Source: Candidatus Uhrbacteria bacterium RIFCSPLOWO2_02_FULL_49_11 (GTDB taxonomy: Bacteria; Patescibacteriota; Patescibacteriia; 2-02-FULL-49-11). From it: a DNA stretch of 7,839 bases. The number at the start of each line of letters is the position of its first letter. Position 1 is the stretch's first letter. Position numbers and translations under genes: made by a program. Positions 5,134 to 7,839 of the stretch are shown one piece after another. The stretch covers positions 1,351 through 9,189 of the forward strand of contig MGER01000030.1 in assembly GCA_001791465.1 (NCBI GenBank), read 5' to 3'. The notes beneath the pieces are model-generated. The model worked only from the letters and a program-made list of their open reading frames with translations, ran no database searches and had not been told where the DNA came from.

Positions 5134-6627
5134 ATGCCACAACCCACCACCGTTCTTCCCACAGTTGCGCTCATCGGAAGGGTGAACGTGGGAAAATCAA
5201 CCCTTTTCAACCGCATCATCGGCGAACCGCGCTCCATCGTTTCCCCGCTTCCCGGCACCACGCGCGACGTGCAGGAAACACTTGTCACCTGGCGCGGAAT
5301 TGCGTTTACCCTCCTTGATACCGGCGGCTTTGACGTGGAAGACGACCGCACCGGCATACCCGCACAGGTCCTCGCGCACTCGCGACTCGCCGCAGCGCGC
5401 GCGAATTTAGTCATACTCATGGTGGATGCCCGCGCGGGACTGCTTCCGACCGACCGCACGATTGCGGAAGAGCTGCGCAAGAGCGGCAAACCGCTGATTG
5501 TCGCCGTCAATAAATCGGACAACCTCGCCTTCCGGGAATTGATAAATGAATTCTGGAAACTGGGTATGGGCGAGCCTCTCGCGCTTTCTGCCCGCAACGG
5601 CAGCGGCGTCGGGGACCTCCTTGACCGGATCGTGCAAATGCTCACCCGTCCAGCCGATGACCAAAGCCCCCAAGAAGCGCGCCCCGCACCCGTGCGCATT
5701 GCCATCTTAGGCAAGCCCAATGTGGGGAAATCCACGCTCCTCAACGCCTTGCTCGGCTACGAGCGCTCCATCGTGAGCCCGCACGCCCATACGACGCGGG
5801 AACCCATTGATACACCCCTTTTCTGGGAGAATACGCCTCTTGTGCTTATTGATACCGCAGGCATCAGGAAAAAAGCGAAGGTGACAAGAGGCTTGGAATC
5901 GCAGGGAGTGAGCAGGAGCATCCAAGCCCTGAAGCGGTCAGACGTGACCATGCTCGTGCTCGATATGGCGGAAGGGATCAATGACCAGGACAAGCAACTT
6001 GCGCATCTTATTGAGGAAAGCGGCACCGCGCTGGTCATCGTGGGAAACAAATGGGACCTGATACACGATGCCCAGAAACGAGAATGCGTTTCTAAAGAGG
6101 TTCCGCGAGAAAAACGGTTGGGATTGTCCATCACGCAGACAGGACTGCGCAGGCTTGCCCGCGAACGCGGACTCGCCTGCGCGAACAGGCAGGACGACGC
6201 GGAAAAAGGAAATACGTTAGATACGGGCGCGCAATATCTCAATTACATCCACGGCAGGTTCCCCTTCCTCACGTGGGCGCCTGTGGTCTTCACGTCGGCT
6301 TTGACGCGCGCGCACGTCCGCCCGCTCATAGAGACCGCGCTTCACACTGCCCGCGCGCGCGCTATGACGCTCGAGCAGGCGGCGCTGGATCAATTCATCG
6401 CTGAAGCCACGCAGCGCCATGCACTGCCGCGTTTGGGCCCCAAACGGAAACGGCCGGAATTAATCGGTTTCCAGCAAAACGGCGCCAATCCTCCCTCGTT
6501 CGCGCTCCTCATTCGCACCCGCGAACGGTTTCCCGAATCCTATCTCCGCTTCCTTGAAAAGGAACTGCGGAATAAGTATGATCTTGTGGGCACGCCCGTT
6601 CAAATAGCAGCAAAGATTATTAAATAG
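5134..6627 (+). CDS. der: Ribosome-assembly GTPase Der (EngA)
   Basis: Double-GTPase that acts in late 50S assembly. In 497 residues, G-domain 1 shows GRVNVGKS (15-22, Val where Pro is usual), PGTTRD (40-45), DTGG (62-65), NKSD (126-129) and SARNGSG (152-158). G-domain 2 shows GKPNVGKS (193-200), DTAG (240-243), NKWD (305-308) and SA (388-389). A KH-like C-terminal domain follows to 497. Family members are usually about 435-490 residues. The extra length comes mainly from about 45 residues between NKWD and SA in domain 2, rich in Arg/Lys. The switch I segment of domain 2 is altered: HAHTTREPID where GTTRDAID is usual. The ATG at 5134 lies nine codons before the first beta strand, as expected. 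It has no Shine-Dalgarno sequence and is probably translated within the LCP-der-pth transcript. Confidence 0.96.
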   Translation: MPQPTTVLPTVALIGRVNVGKSTLFNRIIGEPRSIVSPLPGTTRDVQETLVTWRGIAFTLLDTGGFDVEDDRTGIPAQVLAHSRLAAARANLVILMVDARAGLLPTDRTIAEELRKSGKPLIVAVNKSDNLAFRELINEFWKLGMGEPLALSARNGSGVGDLLDRIVQMLTRPADDQSPQEARPAPVRIAILGKPNVGKSTLLNALLGYERSIVSPHAHTTREPIDTPLFWENTPLVLIDTAGIRKKAKVTRGLESQGVSRSIQALKRSDVTMLVLDMAEGINDQDKQLAHLIEESGTALVIVGNKWDLIHDAQKRECVSKEVPREKRLGLSITQTGLRRLARERGLACANRQDDAEKGNTLDTGAQYLNYIHGRFPFLTWAPVVFTSALTRAHVRPLIETALHTARARAMTLEQAALDQFIAEATQRHALPRLGPKRKRPELIGFQQNGANPPSFALLIRTRERFPESYLRFLEKELRNKYDLVGTPVQIAAKIIK

Positions 6628-6630
6628 CAC

Positions 6631-7215
6631 ATGAAAACTTTTTATATAGTCGGTCTCGGCAATCCCGGCACAAAATATGAAAAAACTCGCCATAATGCGG
6701 GCTTCATGGTGGCGGATGCGCTCTCAAGAGAGCTTCATGCGCCGGAATTCAAATTAAAAAAAAACGCGCACGCGCTTATCACCCCCCCGTTTGTCCCCCC
6801 CTTATCAAGGGGGGGATGGGGGGGTCTCTCCATGATCATCGCCAAGCCTCAAACCTACATGAATCTTTCCGGCAAATCCGTTGCCGCGCTCCTTAAGAGG
6901 GACAAACTGACAACTGAAAAACTGAATAACTGTCTCCTGGTGGTTTCCGACGACCTTGATCTCCCCTTAGGAACCTTGCGCTTCCGTGAGCGCGGCACCG
7001 CCGGCGGGCATCAAGGGCTTCAGTCTGTTATTAATGCCCTCGGCACCGAGGAATTTCCTCGCCTTAAAATCGGCATCCGCCCTCCCTCACTTTCCCGCCA
7101 GCCGGGCAAGGCGGAAGAGTTTGTGTTGAAAAAATTTACGAAAGAAGAATTTACTCTACTTCAAGAAACAGTGGTACCGAAAGCTATTAAAGAAATACTC
7201 TCAAGGATTCACTAG
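6631..7215 (+). CDS. pth: Peptidyl-tRNA hydrolase
   Basis: Releases peptides from peptidyl-tRNAs that drop off the ribosome. The 194 residues match bacterial Pth in length and motifs: IVGLGNPG (6-13, Asn11), TRHNAGF (19-25, catalytic His21), KPQTYMNLSGKSV (72-84, Asn78), VVSDDLDLPLG (104-114, Asp107 aligning with the catalytic-site Asp93 of E. coli), GTAGGHQGLQSVI (122-134) and RLKIGIRPP (144-152). Residues 51-66 (TPPFVPPLSRGGWGGL) replace the usual beta-hairpin loop and are encoded by a palindromic repeat with four 7-base C or G runs, described separately. The start is 3 nt after the der stop, with no Shine-Dalgarno sequence, so translational coupling is likely. Confidence 0.95.
   Translation: MKTFYIVGLGNPGTKYEKTRHNAGFMVADALSRELHAPEFKLKKNAHALITPPFVPPLSRGGWGGLSMIIAKPQTYMNLSGKSVAALLKRDKLTTEKLNNCLLVVSDDLDLPLGTLRFRERGTAGGHQGLQSVINALGTEEFPRLKIGIRPPSLSRQPGKAEEFVLKKFTKEEFTLLQETVVPKAIKEILSRIH
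6781..6825. repeat. Nested palindrome of C7 and G7 tracts inside pth
   Basis: Four seven-base homopolymer runs, C7 (6782-6788), C7 (6795-6801), G7 (6809-6815) and G7 (6818-6824), form two nested pairings. The inner stem TCCCCCCCTT/AAGGGGGGGA has a 3-nt loop; the outer stem pairs ACCCCCCC with GGGGGGGT. It is translated in frame as a Pro-rich then Gly-rich stretch. Similar small palindromes giving PPLSRGG-like peptides occur in many bacterial genomes, from general knowledge. Confidence 0.85.
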
Positions 7216-7253
7216 TTTGGAAATTGGAAATTGGGATTTGGAAATTTTCAATT
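7216..7253. repeat. Copy of the 'TTGGGATTTGG' AT-rich repeat
   Basis: It begins immediately after the pth stop codon: repeated GGAAATT and TTGGGATTTGG units, the same kind as in the lepB-hisS gap. The 455-nt stretch 7216-7670 has no convincing gene. It holds this repeat, a probable terminator, three small hairpins and an inverted-repeat element. Confidence 0.65.
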
Positions 7254-7260
7254 CTCCCCA

Positions 7261-7293
7261 CCTCACCCTCCGCCAGCCCGCGTGAGGTTTTTT
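7261..7293 (+). terminator. Probable intrinsic terminator after pth
   Basis: CCTCAC (7261-7266) pairs with GTGAGG (7282-7287) around a 15-nt loop, followed directly by six T residues (7288-7293). The stem is short for the loop size, so strength is uncertain, but it is well placed to end the LCP-der-pth transcript. Confidence 0.5.
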
Positions 7294-7314
7294 AACCCCC
7301 AATGCATGCTCTGG

Positions 7315-7365
7315 TTTCCCACCGCAGGGAAAAGGAGGGGTTCCTGCAGCAGGTCGCCGCTGGCG
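7315..7365. repeat. Tandem set of three short GC hairpins
   Basis: In succession: TTTCCC-ACCGCA-GGGAAA, then CCTGC-A-GCAGG, then TCGCC-GCT-GGCGA, flanked by AGGAGGGG and GGGAGGGG. No ORF with coding character covers it. It could be a repetitive extragenic element or a degraded insertion end. Confidence 0.4.
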
Positions 7366-7456
7366 AAGGGAGGGGTAAGGACAATGGTCTTATATCTTAA
7401 TTATTCTTCGCCTACGCCGTCAAGGTGGATAATTCCCAAACCTAAAATGATTCGTC

Positions 7457-7570
7457 TTACCGTCATCCCTGCGCAGGCAGGGATCCAGAAAAATAAACAC
7501 AGATCAATTCGTGATAAACTCTCATTTAATTTTATTTCTGGATCCCGCATCAAGTGCGGAATGACGGTAA
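7457..7570. repeat. 114-bp MITE-like element with about 39-bp inverted ends
   Basis: The left end (7457-7495) begins TTACCGTCAT and includes GGATCCAGAAA; the right end (7532-7570) is its near reverse complement, with matching TTACCGTCAT and GGATCCAGAAA. Each arm contains its own hairpin (CCCTGC/GCAGGG on the left, CCGCA/TGCGG on the right). The middle of about 36 bp is AT-rich and non-coding. The arms match the widespread bacterial repeat that translates as WIPACAGMT, known from many genomes. There is no transposase here. Confidence 0.8.
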
Positions 7571-7659
7571 ACGGAATCATATGTTTAATCTTAATAAAAA
7601 TAAAAGGCGCACGGGAGAAATCTTGAAGTTTCCAAGATTCCATCACCGTGGCCTAGCCA

Positions 7660-7689
7660 GACCAAAAAAGCTACTTGCCTTTTTTGATC
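7660..7689 (-). terminator. Possible terminator hairpin overlapping the small ORF stop
   Basis: On the minus strand CAAAAAAG (7686-7679) pairs with CTTTTTTG (7670-7663) around an 8-nt loop that includes the TAG stop of the 36-codon ORF. The stem is A/T-rich and its T-run lies within the stem, so it is not a textbook terminator; it would be equally able to act on the plus strand. Confidence 0.33.
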
Positions 7690-7781
7690 GGCTTCGGTTT
7701 TGGAACCGATTGCTTCCCGCCTTTCAGCGGTTTCTTCGGTCCTGTGGAGGGTAGTACTCCTCCACGAAATCCGTCTGCCAT
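7671..7781 (-). CDS. Small basic protein of unknown function (36 residues)
   Basis: I found this by reading the complement from the ATG at 7781 to a TAG at 7671-7673. The peptide begins MADGFRGGVLPSTGP and ends PKPKPIKKGK. It is rich in Lys, Pro and Gly, with no acidic residue after Asp3 and no hydrophobic segment, so it is probably cytosolic and perhaps nucleic-acid binding (inference). Support for reality is the Shine-Dalgarno AAAGGAG with 8-nt spacing, the strongest in the window, plus a second GGAG nearer the start. It stands alone, with repeats downstream and the window edge upstream. I do not recognise a family. It could instead be a chance ORF. Confidence 0.55.
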   Translation of the reverse strand: MADGFRGGVLPSTGPKKPLKGGKQSVPKPKPIKKGK

Positions 7782-7839
7782 ATCTCCTTCTCCTTTCTGT
7801 GAATGAGGTTTTATCATCTATACCCTACAGACAAGAGAG

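Noticed and set aside
7231..7626. Plus-strand ORF of 131 codons after pth
   Set aside because: It crosses a probable terminator, the small hairpins and both arms of the inverted-repeat element, and shows no family resemblance.
7401..7646. Minus-strand ORF of 81 codons containing VIPHLMRDPE and FWIPACAGMT
   Set aside because: It is a translation of the inverted-repeat element at 7457-7570; these peptides are well-known products of that non-coding repeat, and no ribosome binding site supports it.

Overview
The window reads like a chromosomal housekeeping segment from an ultra-small Candidate Phyla Radiation (Patescibacteria, Parcubacteria-like) bacterium. This assignment is inference. It rests on the gene set, the near absence of strong ribosome binding sites, an LCP protein with a LytR_C tail, a lysine/arginine-rich bS21, and short 'TTGGGATTTGG'-type intergenic repeats. 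Base composition is moderate, with GC-rich genes and AT-rich spacers.

Layout. Positions 1-3260 are read on the minus strand in the order lepB (signal peptidase I), hisS (histidyl-tRNA synthetase with an acidic C-terminal tail), rpsU (ribosomal protein bS21) and a GatB/YqeY-domain protein cut by the left edge. Positions 3306-3603, also minus strand, hold the most unusual part. A tRNA gene with perfect acceptor, D, anticodon and T stems is interrupted twice: in its D-loop by a 114-nt insert that carries a complete second tRNA-Val(CAC) gene, and in its anticodon loop by a 105-nt structured insert. From 3708 to 7215 the plus strand carries an LCP-family cell-wall ligase gene behind a near-consensus promoter that predicts an almost leaderless mRNA, then der (EngA GTPase), then pth (peptidyl-tRNA hydrolase). 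Positions 7216-7670 are non-coding and rich in repeats: an AT repeat, a probable terminator, three small GC hairpins and a 114-bp inverted-repeat element. A 36-codon basic ORF with a strong Shine-Dalgarno sequence lies on the minus strand at the right edge.

How the genes fit together. Most serve translation: aminoacylation (hisS), the ribosome (rpsU), ribosome assembly (der), peptidyl-tRNA recycling (pth), tRNAs, and a YqeY protein related to the tRNA amidotransferase subunit tail. The other two act at the envelope: lepB for secretion and LCP for attaching polymers to the wall. The strongest candidate for an undescribed system is the nested, doubly interrupted tRNA locus. Both inserts sit in loops and are closed by helices, while every tRNA stem stays intact. 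That favours RNA processing over random decay, but no splicing enzyme or recognised intron core is visible here.
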